Part shown: in pieces, positions 7,980 through 16,099 of the stretch | Layout of the letters: each line of letters begins with the position of its first letter | Numbering within the stretch: position 1 is the first letter of the stretch | NCBI RefSeq assembly: GCF_048323695.1 | Contig: NZ_JBLWFT010000014.1 | Location: 16,533-80,532 of the forward strand | DNA length: 64,000 nt | Reading direction: 5' to 3' | Origin: Aquisalimonas sp007126095 | GTDB taxonomy: Bacteria; Pseudomonadota; Gammaproteobacteria; Nitrococcales; Aquisalimonadaceae | Made by a program: the position numbers and the translations under genes | The notes under the pieces: generated by a model | What the model was told of the DNA's origin: nothing | Databases searched by the model: none | What the model saw: only the letters and a program-made list of their open reading frames with translations

Positions 7980-8839
7980 GTCGTCCGTCCAAACAGGCCC
8001 TGGGGCCGGAAAACCAGAATCAGCGTCATGGGCAGGAACAGGAAGAACAGGGCGAAATGCGGCAGATAGCCTGAGGCGAAGCTGTACACCATGCCGGTGA
8101 TCAGCGCGCCCACCGCCGCGCCCTTGAGCGACCCCATCCCGCCAATGATGATCACCACCAGCGACAGCATCAGCACGCGCACGTCGAGCCCCTGCCCGAG
8201 TGACATGTAGGACGTGCCGATCACCCCGGCGGCGCCGGCGAGGAAGCTGGCGGCGCCGAACACGCCGGCGAACAGCAACGGCACGTTGATGCCCTGGGTC
8301 ATGGCGGTTTCGCGGTCATCCACACCGGCGCGGATGGCCGCACCGATGCGGGTCCGGGTCATTACCACCCAGAGCACCGCGCCCAGCGCCAGGGCACCGA
8401 TCATGATGTAGACCCGGAAAGTGGGGTACATCATCACGCCCAGGTCCATGGGCATGCGCAGCTCGGGGGGCAGCGGCAGGCTGATGGAGGACCCGCCGTA
8501 GATGGCCAGCAGGCCGTCGGCGATGATCATGCCCACGGCGATGGTGAGCAGCGCCTCCGAGAGATCCAGCCCGCGCACGCGCTGGAGGAGCAGGCGCTCC
8601 ATGAGCACGCCGCCGACCATGGCCACCAGCCCGCCCACGAGAATGCCCAACGTCAGGGAATCCGTCTCCTGAACCACCTGTACGCCGACGTAACCACCCA
8701 GCAGGTAGAATGCCCCGTGCGCCAGGTTCACGACCCGCATCAGGCCGAAGGCCAGGGTCAGCCCGGTCGCCATGATGAACAGCAAGGCAGCCAGGGTCAG
8801 CCCGTTCAGGGACAGGAAATAGAACGTATCCAGAGTCAT
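7976..8839 (-). CDS. LivH-type ABC permease
   Basis: Protein of 287 residues with about eight hydrophobic segments. Typical LivH phrases are GLTLAFGLMRVVNLAHGAFYLLGGYVG near the N-terminus and IIIGGMGSLKGAAVGALITGM near the C-terminus. It forms the inner-membrane channel with the LivM-type permease, whose start overlaps its stop by 4 bases. It follows the TIM-barrel gene by 17 bases, tying the transporter to the UPF0261/TIM-barrel pair in one operon. Confidence 0.9.
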   Translation of the reverse strand: MTLDTFYFLSLNGLTLAALLFIMATGLTLAFGLMRVVNLAHGAFYLLGGYVGVQVVQETDSLTLGILVGGLVAMVGGVLMERLLLQRVRGLDLSEALLTIAVGMIIADGLLAIYGGSSISLPLPPELRMPMDLGVMMYPTFRVYIMIGALALGAVLWVVMTRTRIGAAIRAGVDDRETAMTQGINVPLLFAGVFGAASFLAGAAGVIGTSYMSLGQGLDVRVLMLSLVVIIIGGMGSLKGAAVGALITGMVYSFASGYLPHFALFFLFLPMTLILVFRPQGLFGRTT

Positions 8840-8856
8840 ACTTGCACCGCTTCCCG

Positions 8857-9690
8857 TCAGCCTTCGGCGATGGCCTTGAAGGCCCGCGTCTGATCGGTGA
8901 GGGCCTGCTCGGTGGGCAGCCGCTCCATGCTGGAGGCGCCGTAGAAGCCGTTACAGCCAGGGCAGTGCTTGAGGATGTAGCGGGCATCATCCGGCATGGC
9001 GATGGGGCCACCGTGACACAGCGCGATCACGTCCGGGCGGACCTCACGGGCGGCGGCGATCCAGTCGTTGATGGGCTGGATGCAGTCGTCCAGCGTCATG
9101 GCGGTCTCCGCGCCGATACTGCCACCGGTGGTCAGGCCCAGGTGACACACGATGATGTCGGCGCCGGCCCGGGTCATGGCCACGGCATCCTCCTCACTGA
9201 ACACGTAAGGCGTGGTGAGCATGTCCATCTCCCGCGCCCGACTGACCACCTCCACCTCGCGGGCGTAGCTCATGCCGGTCTCTTCCAGGTTCGCCCGGAA
9301 GGTGCCATCGATGAGCCCCACGGTGGGGAAGTTCTGGATACCGGCGAAGCCCATGGCCTTGAGTTCCGCCAGCAGGTGGTCGGTGATCATGAACGGGTCG
9401 GTCCCGTTCACGCCGGCCAGCACCGGCGTCTCCTTGACTACCGGCAGCACCTCGCGGGCCATCTCCTTGACCACCTCGTTGGCGTTGCCGTAGGCCATCA
9501 GCCCGGCCAGGGAGCCCCGGCCGGCCATGCGGTAGCGGCCCGAGTTGTAGATGACGATCAGGTCGATGCCGCCGGCTTCCTCGCACTTCGCCGACAGCCC
9601 CGTGCCCGCGCCGCCGCCGATGATGGGCTGACCGCGCTTGACCATATCCTGGAACTGGCTGACCAGTTTGTCCCGTGTCCACCTGCTCAC
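8857..9690 (-). CDS. TIM-barrel protein of the phosphoenolpyruvate hydrolase-like family (Tm-1 C-terminal type)
   Basis: Protein of 277 residues. The GTG at 9690 has AAGGAGG 5 bases upstream and is preferred to a GTG at 9705. It belongs to the TIM-barrel family seen as the C-terminal half of plant Tm-1 (PF09370-type). Motifs: IIGGGAGTGLSAKCEEAGGID at the N-terminus, MGFAGIQNFPTVGLIDGTFRANLE in the middle, IALCHGGPI and GFYGASSMERLP late. The same motifs occur in the sensor domain of the regulator at 11806-13617. The ribosome site lies inside the end of the UPF0261 gene, suggesting coupled translation. The reaction is not settled in the family; a lyase or hydrolase on a small keto acid is a guess. 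Confidence 0.85.
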   Translation of the reverse strand: MSRWTRDKLVSQFQDMVKRGQPIIGGGAGTGLSAKCEEAGGIDLIVIYNSGRYRMAGRGSLAGLMAYGNANEVVKEMAREVLPVVKETPVLAGVNGTDPFMITDHLLAELKAMGFAGIQNFPTVGLIDGTFRANLEETGMSYAREVEVVSRAREMDMLTTPYVFSEEDAVAMTRAGADIIVCHLGLTTGGSIGAETAMTLDDCIQPINDWIAAAREVRPDVIALCHGGPIAMPDDARYILKHCPGCNGFYGASSMERLPTEQALTDQTRAFKAIAEG

Positions 9691-9701
9691 TGTCGCCTCC
9701 T

Positions 9702-10904
9702 TCACCGGGCCGCCATGACGGCGCGGAAGTGTTCCACCAGAGCCTGCGAGAACTCCGGATCGTTGATGTTGTGGGGATAACGGATGAGCTGACGGTCGGC
9801 CGTCTGCTGCACCGTCTCCTCCAGTGCCTGAAACAGGGCCGCGTCAGCTTCCGGATCGTGGAACGGCTGCCCCGGCGCATCGATCAGGGACACGCCACCT
9901 TCCGGCAGCAGGAACCGCACCGGTCCATTGCAGCGGTTGAGCTTCTCGCCGATCCACCGCCCCATGCGCGCGTTCCCCTCCGGAGTCGTGCGCATGAGCG
10001 TGATCTGCGGATTGTGTTCGTAGAAGGTGCGCCCGCTGTACTCGGCGGGCACGGTATCCGGCGCGCCAAAGTTGACCATGTCCAGGGCCCCGCAGGAGCC
10101 CACGTAGGGCACCCCGGTCCGCGCGATGGCGTCGAACCGCTCCTCGCCGGCGCTGAACACGCCGCCCATGAACAGGTCGCAGACCTCGGTGGTGGTGATG
10201 TCCAGCACGCCCGCGACCATGCCGCTGTCCGCGAGCTTCTCCATGGACTGCCCGCCCGTGCCGGTGGCGTGGAAGACCAGGCAGTCGTAATCCGCGGCGA
10301 GCACGTCCTTGACGCGGTTCACGCAGTCGGTGGTGACGCCGAACATGCTGAGCGCAATGGCCTGCTTGTCACCCCGGTCCTCGGGGATCCGGTTGCTCAT
10401 CATGCCTGCCAGCGCGTTGGCGGCATTGCCCAGCACCTGGCGCGAGATCCGGTTGATGCCGGCAACATCGGTCACGGACGGCATCATGGTGATGTCACTC
10501 GGGCCCACGTAGGGTGCCACGTTGCCGGAAGCAACCGTCGAAACGAGCACCTTGGGCACGCCCACGTCCAGCTCCCGCATGGCCGGGGCGATCATGGCGG
10601 TGCCCCCTGAGCCGCCCATGCCGAGAACACCTCCCAGGTCAGAGCGGGTGGTGATGAAGCGGCGCAGCGCCTCGCCCATGGCTGCCACCGCCCGGCCACG
10701 GTCGTCCACGAACACGGCATCCTGACCGTCGGGGTGGTTGGCAGCCACGTCAGCGGCGCGGATATCCGCCTCGCCGCCATCCCCGCGGGTGCCGATGTCC
10801 ACCAGCACCGCCTCCACGCCCGCCGTGCGCAGCAGGCCGCAGGCATAGCGCAGCTCGGCGCTCTTGGTGTCACAGGTTCCGATAACGTACGCCTTGCGCG
10901 TCAT
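9702..10904 (-). CDS. UPF0261 / Tm-1-like ATP-binding domain protein
   Basis: Protein of 400 residues, the usual family length. It starts at the ATG for MTRKAYVIGTCDTKSAELRY, with GGAGGAG 5 bases upstream. The opening VIGTCDTK and central GVLGMGGSGGTAMIAPAMRELDVG are diagnostic of UPF0261, the N-terminal half of plant Tm-1, which binds ATP. It is the first gene of a seven-gene operon with the TIM-barrel protein and the LivHMKGF-type transporter. The intact Tm-1 architecture is thus split over two coupled genes. The conserved glycine-rich loops fit nucleotide binding; the cellular substrate is unknown. A sigma-54 promoter lies about 110 bases upstream. Confidence 0.88.
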   Translation of the reverse strand: MTRKAYVIGTCDTKSAELRYACGLLRTAGVEAVLVDIGTRGDGGEADIRAADVAANHPDGQDAVFVDDRGRAVAAMGEALRRFITTRSDLGGVLGMGGSGGTAMIAPAMRELDVGVPKVLVSTVASGNVAPYVGPSDITMMPSVTDVAGINRISRQVLGNAANALAGMMSNRIPEDRGDKQAIALSMFGVTTDCVNRVKDVLAADYDCLVFHATGTGGQSMEKLADSGMVAGVLDITTTEVCDLFMGGVFSAGEERFDAIARTGVPYVGSCGALDMVNFGAPDTVPAEYSGRTFYEHNPQITLMRTTPEGNARMGRWIGEKLNRCNGPVRFLLPEGGVSLIDAPGQPFHDPEADAALFQALEETVQQTADRQLIRYPHNINDPEFSQALVEHFRAVMAAR

Positions 10905-11013
10905 GATTCTCCTCCGTGCTCCGGGGTCTGGGGGCTGGGTCGGCACCCCCGCCTGACCTGTGGCAACCTTGAAACGGTTGTCCACGCAGGCTTGTCGTTC
11001 TGGCCCGGGACTT

Positions 11014-11029
11014 TGCACAGGCCGTGCCA
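11014..11029 (-). promoter_or_regulatory. sigma-54 (-24/-12) promoter of the UPF0261 operon
   Basis: Read on the minus strand the site is TGGCACGGCCTGTGCA. It matches the consensus TGGCACG-N4-TTGCW in all defined positions but one, with the exact GG-to-GC spacing. It points at the UPF0261 gene, giving a leader of roughly 100 bases. A sigma-54 activator gene lies immediately beyond. Confidence 0.8.
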
Positions 11030-11080
11030 GGGCCGGGAAACCGGGCCATAACGCCGTTTTCCGGGCATTTGAACCAAAAC

Positions 11081-11126
11081 ACAACGAGTAATCCTGAGTA
11101 CGCAATACCCGGATCTACTCATTGTT
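11081..11126. promoter_or_regulatory. candidate activator-binding dyad upstream of the sigma-54 promoter
   Basis: An imperfect inverted repeat: 11081-11094 (ACAACGAGTAATCC) and 11111-11125 (GGATCTACTCATTGT). It lies about 50-100 bases upstream of the -24 element, where enhancer sites for sigma-54 activators normally sit. Assignment to the adjacent regulator is inference. Confidence 0.4.
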
Positions 11127-11146
11127 ACCCTGAACGGGAAATCGCC

Positions 11147-11821
11147 ATGGAAGCAGAACACCAGCAGGACGGATTCATTGTTGCCACGCTTGCGGAGGCC
11201 GTGGCGCTGCACCCCGCCGCGACCCTGTTCAGTCCGCTCACGGCCGGCCTCGACCCCCACCTGGCCACCATGGCGTGCACGCTGCCCATTGGCGACAACA
11301 ACGACACGCTGCTGGCCGCCACCGCCGACGGCACCAGACCGGGGGCTTCCACCTTCGCGGCCGTGCTGGCACACGACCCGTTCCGCCGCCCCGCCGAGCT
11401 GCTGGATCAGCTCCAGGCCGCCGGCTTCCGCGGGATTGCCAACTGGCCTTCCGTGGCGCCCCTGGCCGGCGAGCTGGCCGCCGCGCTGGATCATTCCGGC
11501 TTCCGATTCGAGGAGGAACTGGCACTAATCAGACTGGCGGCGGATGCGGGGATGAACACGGCGCTGGTCATTCACACCCGTGAACAGATGGCGGCGGCGC
11601 TGGAACACCCGCCGGGCATGCTGGTGATCACGCCGGGCTTGAGCAGCCCGGACGCCGAGCAGCGGGAGAAGCGGTCGGAGACGGTGCTCGCCATGGCGGC
11701 CGAGGCGCGGCGCGCCGGCGCCGGCTCGGTGAACATTCACCTCCATCCGGGCTTCAAGGCACTGCAGTCGGCAACACGCCCCAAGGGAGTGGGCGCCATC
11801 CGGCATCACAGCAGATCGTAA
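11147..11821 (+). CDS. short, divergent TIM-barrel paralogue (phosphoenolpyruvate hydrolase-like)
   Basis: Protein of 224 residues, shorter than the 277-residue paralogue at 8857-9690. It keeps an early CTLPIGDNNDTLL stretch, which resembles CMLPVADNNRAVLEF of the regulator, and GFRGIANWPSVAPLAGEL where the family has GFxGIxNFPTV. It lacks the late HGGPI and GxSSxERLP motifs and ends just after a LHPGF segment. It is transcribed away from the sigma-54 promoter region, and its 3' end overlaps the converging regulator gene by 16 bases. It may be a non-catalytic ligand-binding or partner subunit, or a decaying copy. Confidence 0.7.
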   Translation: MEAEHQQDGFIVATLAEAVALHPAATLFSPLTAGLDPHLATMACTLPIGDNNDTLLAATADGTRPGASTFAAVLAHDPFRRPAELLDQLQAAGFRGIANWPSVAPLAGELAAALDHSGFRFEEELALIRLAADAGMNTALVIHTREQMAAALEHPPGMLVITPGLSSPDAEQREKRSETVLAMAAEARRAGAGSVNIHLHPGFKALQSATRPKGVGAIRHHSRS

Positions 11822-13617
11822 CGGCGCATCTTGTTGTAGAGCGTCTTGCGCGCGAGGCCGAGATCCCGGGCAGTCTCTCCGCGCCGGAAACGGTTGCGCT
11901 CCAGGGCAGCGAGAATCCACGCCCGCTCGTCTCGCGGCTCCTGTACCGCGGGGGCTGCGACCGCCGCCACCGCCGGCGCCGCCGCAGCGTCCGCCGGCAC
12001 CAAGGCGCCACCGAGAGGCTCAGCGTCCAGCACCGGCAGGTCGGCAGCGGTAACGGCATCGCCGTCGCACATGATCACGGCCCGCTCCAGCACATTGCGC
12101 AGCTCCCGCACATTGCCCGGCCAGGTGTGGCGCATCAGCGCCCGGTAGGCCGAGGCATCCATCTGCTGCACGCGAGGGTTCATCTCCTCGGCGATGGTGG
12201 GCAGCAGGTGGCGCACCAGCAGCGGGATGTCCTCGATACGGTCGCGCAGGGGCGGCAGCGTGATCTCCACCGCATTCAGGCGGTACAGCAGATCCTCCCG
12301 GAACGCCCCCTCCGCCACCATGCGCCGCAAGGGCTGGTTGGTCGCGCAGAGAATGCGCGCATGGGTCTTGCGCGGCGTATTGGTGCCGAGGCGCTCGAAG
12401 GAGCCATCCTCCAACACGCGCAGCAGCTTGGCCTGCAGCGGCAGCGCCAGATCGCCGATCTCGTCCAGCAGCAGCGTGGTGTTGCTCGCCTGCTCGAAGC
12501 GCCCCACCCGCGCCTTGACGGCACCGGTGAACGCCCCCGCCTCGTGCCCGAACAGCTCGCTCTCCAGCAGCTCGCGCGGGATGGCGGCACAGTTCACCGC
12601 CACCATGCGCTGATCCCTGCGGCTGCTGGCGGCATGAACGGCGCGCGCCACCAGCTCCTTGCCGGTACCGTTCTCGCCGGAGATCAGCACGGACAGATCG
12701 CTGTCGGCCACCTTGCGGATCATCTGCACCACCGCCGTGATCGCGGCGGACCGACCGATGAGCCCGAACTCGTGCCCCTCGCCGAGCCACTCGCTCTTGA
12801 GGCTGTGGATACGCTTCTGCAGCGTCGCCACCGCCTTGTAGGCGGAGGTGGTCTCGGCGACCGCGGTCTCCAGGGGGATCCGGTCGATGGTGGAACCGCC
12901 GATGTAGCCGGCGGCGCCGGAGGCTTCCGCCACCTGCTGAGCCTCCTCCGGCGTGGTAATGGGGCCACCCTCCACTGCGCAGCGTACCCGCGGCCGCCGG
13001 CGGCGCACCGCCTCGAACACCTGCCGCGCATGCTCCCCGGCATCCTCCAGGGTGTAGCGGCTCGGCACTCCGGCCATGCCGCCGGCGTTCCAGCCGTAGT
13101 TGATGCACACCACGTCCACGCCGGCATCCGCCATAAGCACCGCCTCCTCCTGCTGGCGGACGTACCCGCACGTCTGCAGGCCCTGATTGCGGGCCACCTG
13201 CATGAGCATCACCTCGCGACCGAACCCGCCACCCCCATACTCCAGGTTCTCGCGCATGGCACCGTCGAAGTGGACCGCCGTGGGGAAGTTGCAGATGCCG
13301 TCGAAGCCGGCCGCCTTCACCTCCGTCACCAGCGCCTCCAGATCAACGCGGGGATCGAAGGCGCAGGCGCCGAAGAACACCGGCAGGTCGACCCTGCCGA
13401 GAATCTCGGCGCGGGCGAACTCCAGCACGGCGCGGTTGTTGTCCGCGACCGGGAGCATGCAGGAGATGGACGGAGCGCCCATGACGCGAAGGCGCCCGGC
13501 GTGCAGCGCCAGGAGGAAGTCGGCACCGCCATGGGCGGCCGCCCGGGCTGTCATACCGGCACCGATGGCCGCGCCTACGAGAAAGGTCCGCTTTTCAGAT
13601 GTCAGCTGCCTTGCCAT
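11806..13617 (-). CDS. sigma-54 activator with a TIM-barrel sensor domain
   Basis: Protein of 603 residues in three parts. Residues 1-270 are a TIM barrel of the Tm-1/phosphoenolpyruvate hydrolase-like family (GFDGICNFPTAVHFDGAMRE, AVEGGPITTPEEA, GYIGGSTIDRIPLE), homologous to the operon's own TIM-barrel protein. Residues 285-510 are the AAA+ sigma-54 core, with Walker A GENGTGKE (314-321), GAFTGA (361-366) and Walker B TLLLDEIGDL (381-390). After an Ala/Pro-rich linker the C-terminus is a Fis-type helix-turn-helix (GETARDLGLARKTLYNKMRRY). The obvious model is that the barrel binds the transported compound or its product and releases the AAA+ core to fire the divergent sigma-54 promoter at 11014-11029. 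Confidence 0.9.
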   Translation of the reverse strand: MARQLTSEKRTFLVGAAIGAGMTARAAAHGGADFLLALHAGRLRVMGAPSISCMLPVADNNRAVLEFARAEILGRVDLPVFFGACAFDPRVDLEALVTEVKAAGFDGICNFPTAVHFDGAMRENLEYGGGGFGREVMLMQVARNQGLQTCGYVRQQEEAVLMADAGVDVVCINYGWNAGGMAGVPSRYTLEDAGEHARQVFEAVRRRRPRVRCAVEGGPITTPEEAQQVAEASGAAGYIGGSTIDRIPLETAVAETTSAYKAVATLQKRIHSLKSEWLGEGHEFGLIGRSAAITAVVQMIRKVADSDLSVLISGENGTGKELVARAVHAASSRRDQRMVAVNCAAIPRELLESELFGHEAGAFTGAVKARVGRFEQASNTTLLLDEIGDLALPLQAKLLRVLEDGSFERLGTNTPRKTHARILCATNQPLRRMVAEGAFREDLLYRLNAVEITLPPLRDRIEDIPLLVRHLLPTIAEEMNPRVQQMDASAYRALMRHTWPGNVRELRNVLERAVIMCDGDAVTAADLPVLDAEPLGGALVPADAAAAPAVAAVAAPAVQEPRDERAWILAALERNRFRRGETARDLGLARKTLYNKMRRYDLL

Positions 13618-13663
13618 GTCGGGTGATCCGTCGCCATCAGGGGTTACACCCCACCAACATGTA

Positions 13664-14872
13664 TCACCTGCGAGCGAGGCTGGGAAGGTCTCCGCGGTGA
13701 CCGACGGCCTGATCGACGAACAGCGCCCGGGCCGGTGCCAGCCGGTCGGTCACGCCCAGACCGGCATTGCGCAGCAGCGAACGCCAGGGGTCGTCGTTGC
13801 TGAACAGCCAGTGGAACCCGTCCATGGCCGACTGCATGAGCAGGTTGTCGCCCCGGCGCCAGCGGGCGTAGCGGCGCAGCACGCCGTAGCCGACGGGGTC
13901 ACGCCCCCGCTCCCGAGCCGCCGCCATCACGTCCACCAGCGCGGCGGCGTCGAGAAAGCCGAGATTGACGCCCTGCCCGGCAAGCGGGTGGATGACGTGG
14001 GCGGCGTCGCCCACCAGGGCGATTCGCGGCGCCACGTAGCGCTCCGCGTGCAGCCTGCGCAGGGGAAACGCAGCGCGATCGACGCTCGCCGTCACCTGGC
14101 CCAGCACGGCCTCCGAGGCGGCGGTCAGGGCGGTATTGAACTCGCGGTCGGACAGCGCCTGCAGCTCCGTGGCGCGGGCGTTGTCCGCCGACCAGACGAT
14201 GGAGCAGCGACCGTCCGCAAGGGGCAGGAGCGCCAGCGGCCCTTCCGGGAGGAACCGCTGTCGCGCCACCGCGCCATGGTGCTGTTCGGTGGTGATGGTG
14301 GCAACGATCCCGCGCTGGCCGTAATCCCGCTCGCGCACGGCAATGCCGGCGTGCTCCCGAACCATGGAGCTGGCGCCGTCCGCACCCACCAGCAGACCGC
14401 CGCGCAGCCGGCGGCCGTCCTCCAGGCGCACGGCCACCGCGTCTTCGGCCGTGTCCAGCTCATCCACCGCAACCGGGCAGTAGAGGCTGACCCCGGGGCG
14501 TCGGCCCACGGCCTCGCGCAGCGCGTCCTGGATCAGGGTATTCTCGACGATGTGGCCAAGCCACGCCTCGCCCCGATCCGCCGCGTGGAAGGTCACCCCT
14601 GGATGGCCAGCGGCGTCCCAGGCGCGGATCGCTTCAAAGGGGCTGACCCGTCGGGCGGCGATGGCGTCCCAGGCGCCGACGCGCTCCAGAATCCGGCGCG
14701 AGGTGTGGGTGATCGCCGAGACCCGGTTACTGGTGCGCGCCTCGTCCCAGGGCGGCGCCTGCCGTGCCTCGATCACCGCCACGGAGAAACCGGAATCGGC
14801 CAGCCCCGCGGCCAGTGCCAGCCCCACCATTCCGCCGCCGATGATGATGACGTCGGTACGCTGCTCAGCCAT
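13664..14872 (-). CDS. ubiI: FAD-dependent ubiquinone biosynthesis hydroxylase (UbiI/VisC type)
   Basis: Protein of 402 residues from the ATG for MAEQRTDVIIIGGG, overlapping ubiH by 8 bases. It has an N-terminal FAD-binding GGGMVGLALAAGLADSG, a central GADGASS (DG motif) and a late GDAAHVIHPLAGQGVNLGFLDA, which are the three signatures of UbiH/COQ6 flavin hydroxylases. These add hydroxyl groups to the quinone ring using NAD(P)H and O2. The order ygfB-pepP-ubiH-ubiI matches the E. coli locus, which supports UbiI (C5 hydroxylation); UbiF-type activity cannot be excluded. Confidence 0.82.
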   Translation of the reverse strand: MAEQRTDVIIIGGGMVGLALAAGLADSGFSVAVIEARQAPPWDEARTSNRVSAITHTSRRILERVGAWDAIAARRVSPFEAIRAWDAAGHPGVTFHAADRGEAWLGHIVENTLIQDALREAVGRRPGVSLYCPVAVDELDTAEDAVAVRLEDGRRLRGGLLVGADGASSMVREHAGIAVRERDYGQRGIVATITTEQHHGAVARQRFLPEGPLALLPLADGRCSIVWSADNARATELQALSDREFNTALTAASEAVLGQVTASVDRAAFPLRRLHAERYVAPRIALVGDAAHVIHPLAGQGVNLGFLDAAALVDVMAAARERGRDPVGYGVLRRYARWRRGDNLLMQSAMDGFHWLFSNDDPWRSLLRNAGLGVTDRLAPARALFVDQAVGHRGDLPSLARR

Positions 14873-16094
14873 GGTCCGACTCCAGTGACAGCCCGCGGGC
14901 AAGACGCGGCACACGGCTGCCCCGGCCCATGGCCTGACGGACCAGCCCGTCCCGCGCCGCGGGCAACAGCTCCATGCCTACCAGCCCGAGATTGCGGGCC
15001 AGCCGTAGCCCCGGCAGACGGTTCGAGAACAACCGCACCAGCCCGTCGGTCATGGCCGTGACCCGGCGATGATCGCTCGCGCGGGCATCGGCGTAGCCGC
15101 GCAACAGGGCTGGCGCGCCGGGATCCTCGCCACGGCGCGCGGCCCCGTGAAGCCGTTCGGCCAGTTCGGCCACATCGCGCAGCGCCAGGTTGAAGCCCTG
15201 GCCAGCCACCGGATGCAGGGTGCGCGCGGCATTACCGATGAGCACGCTCCGGTCGGCAACGCGCCGGGTGCTGCGACTTAGCGCCAGCGGATAGACAGCG
15301 CGCCGGCCCACCCGCAGAAAGCGCCCCAGCCGATGGCCGAACGCGTCCTGCAGGGCGTCGAGAAACGCCGCATCATCCAGGGCCGCGAGCGCTTCCGCGC
15401 GCGCCGGCGCCACCGTCCAGACCAGCGAGCAGTGGCCACCGGAGAGCGGCAACAGCGCCAGTGGCCCCTCCGGCGTGAACCGCTCGAACGCCCGCCCGTC
15501 GGGCGGCTGGGCGGGGGTTACGTTCGCCACCACGCCGACCTGGTCGTAGTCGGTCTCCCGCATCTCGATGCCCAGACACGCCCGCAGCGCCGAGCGTGTG
15601 CCGTCGGCGGCCACGACGACGCGCGCCGCCAGGCCGGTGCCGTCGTCCAGGGTCAGATGCACGGCGTCCTGCCCCGGCTCCGCAGACTCGACCCGGGCGG
15701 TCACGGACCGCACGGCATCCGGCTGCGCCGCGAGCCGGTCCCGCAGCACCCGACCCAGCACGCGGTTGGGCACCACGTGCCCCAGAGCGTCCAGGCCCTC
15801 CCGTTCCGCCTGCATGCGGGTGACGCCGAACCCGCCCCGGTCGGAAACGTGGATGGTGCGGATCGGCGCCGCTTCGCCGTTGATGGCCGGCCACAGCTCC
15901 AGCGCCTCGAGAATCCTGCGACTGGTGGGCGACAGGGCCGTGCTGCGGTCGTCGTAGCTGGGCTGCTCCGGGGCTGTGGCGGTTACCGGGTCGACCACGC
16001 GCACCTGCAGCCCGCTGCCGCCCAGGGCAATGGCCAGGCTGGCGCCCACCAGGCCGCCCCCGACGATCACCACATCCGCTGTTGCCGCCGTCAC
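14865..16094 (-). CDS. ubiH: 2-octaprenyl-6-methoxyphenol hydroxylase
   Basis: Protein of 409 residues. FAD-binding GGGLVGASLAIALGGSG is at the N-terminus; AADGTRSALR and GNAARTLHPVAGQGFNLALRD follow. The last carries Asn-Ala rather than Asp-Ala, typical of UbiH. DDRSTALSPTSRRILEALELWP near the N-terminus is also UbiH-like. It acts in aerobic ubiquinone synthesis. It starts 6 bases after the pepP stop and overlaps ubiI, so the three are one transcript. Confidence 0.88.
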   Translation of the reverse strand: MTAATADVVIVGGGLVGASLAIALGGSGLQVRVVDPVTATAPEQPSYDDRSTALSPTSRRILEALELWPAINGEAAPIRTIHVSDRGGFGVTRMQAEREGLDALGHVVPNRVLGRVLRDRLAAQPDAVRSVTARVESAEPGQDAVHLTLDDGTGLAARVVVAADGTRSALRACLGIEMRETDYDQVGVVANVTPAQPPDGRAFERFTPEGPLALLPLSGGHCSLVWTVAPARAEALAALDDAAFLDALQDAFGHRLGRFLRVGRRAVYPLALSRSTRRVADRSVLIGNAARTLHPVAGQGFNLALRDVAELAERLHGAARRGEDPGAPALLRGYADARASDHRRVTAMTDGLVRLFSNRLPGLRLARNLGLVGMELLPAARDGLVRQAMGRGSRVPRLARGLSLESDHG

Positions 16095-16099
16095 CGCGC

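Noticed and set aside
11001..11017. Possible second sigma-54 promoter on the plus strand (TGGCCCGGGACTTTGCA)
   Set aside because: The GG-to-GC spacing is one base too long, which normally abolishes sigma-54 recognition.
12127..13626. Long plus-strand frame opposite the TIM-barrel activator
   Set aside because: Antisense shadow of a gene with clear AAA+ and TIM-barrel motifs; no ribosome site or recognisable domain.
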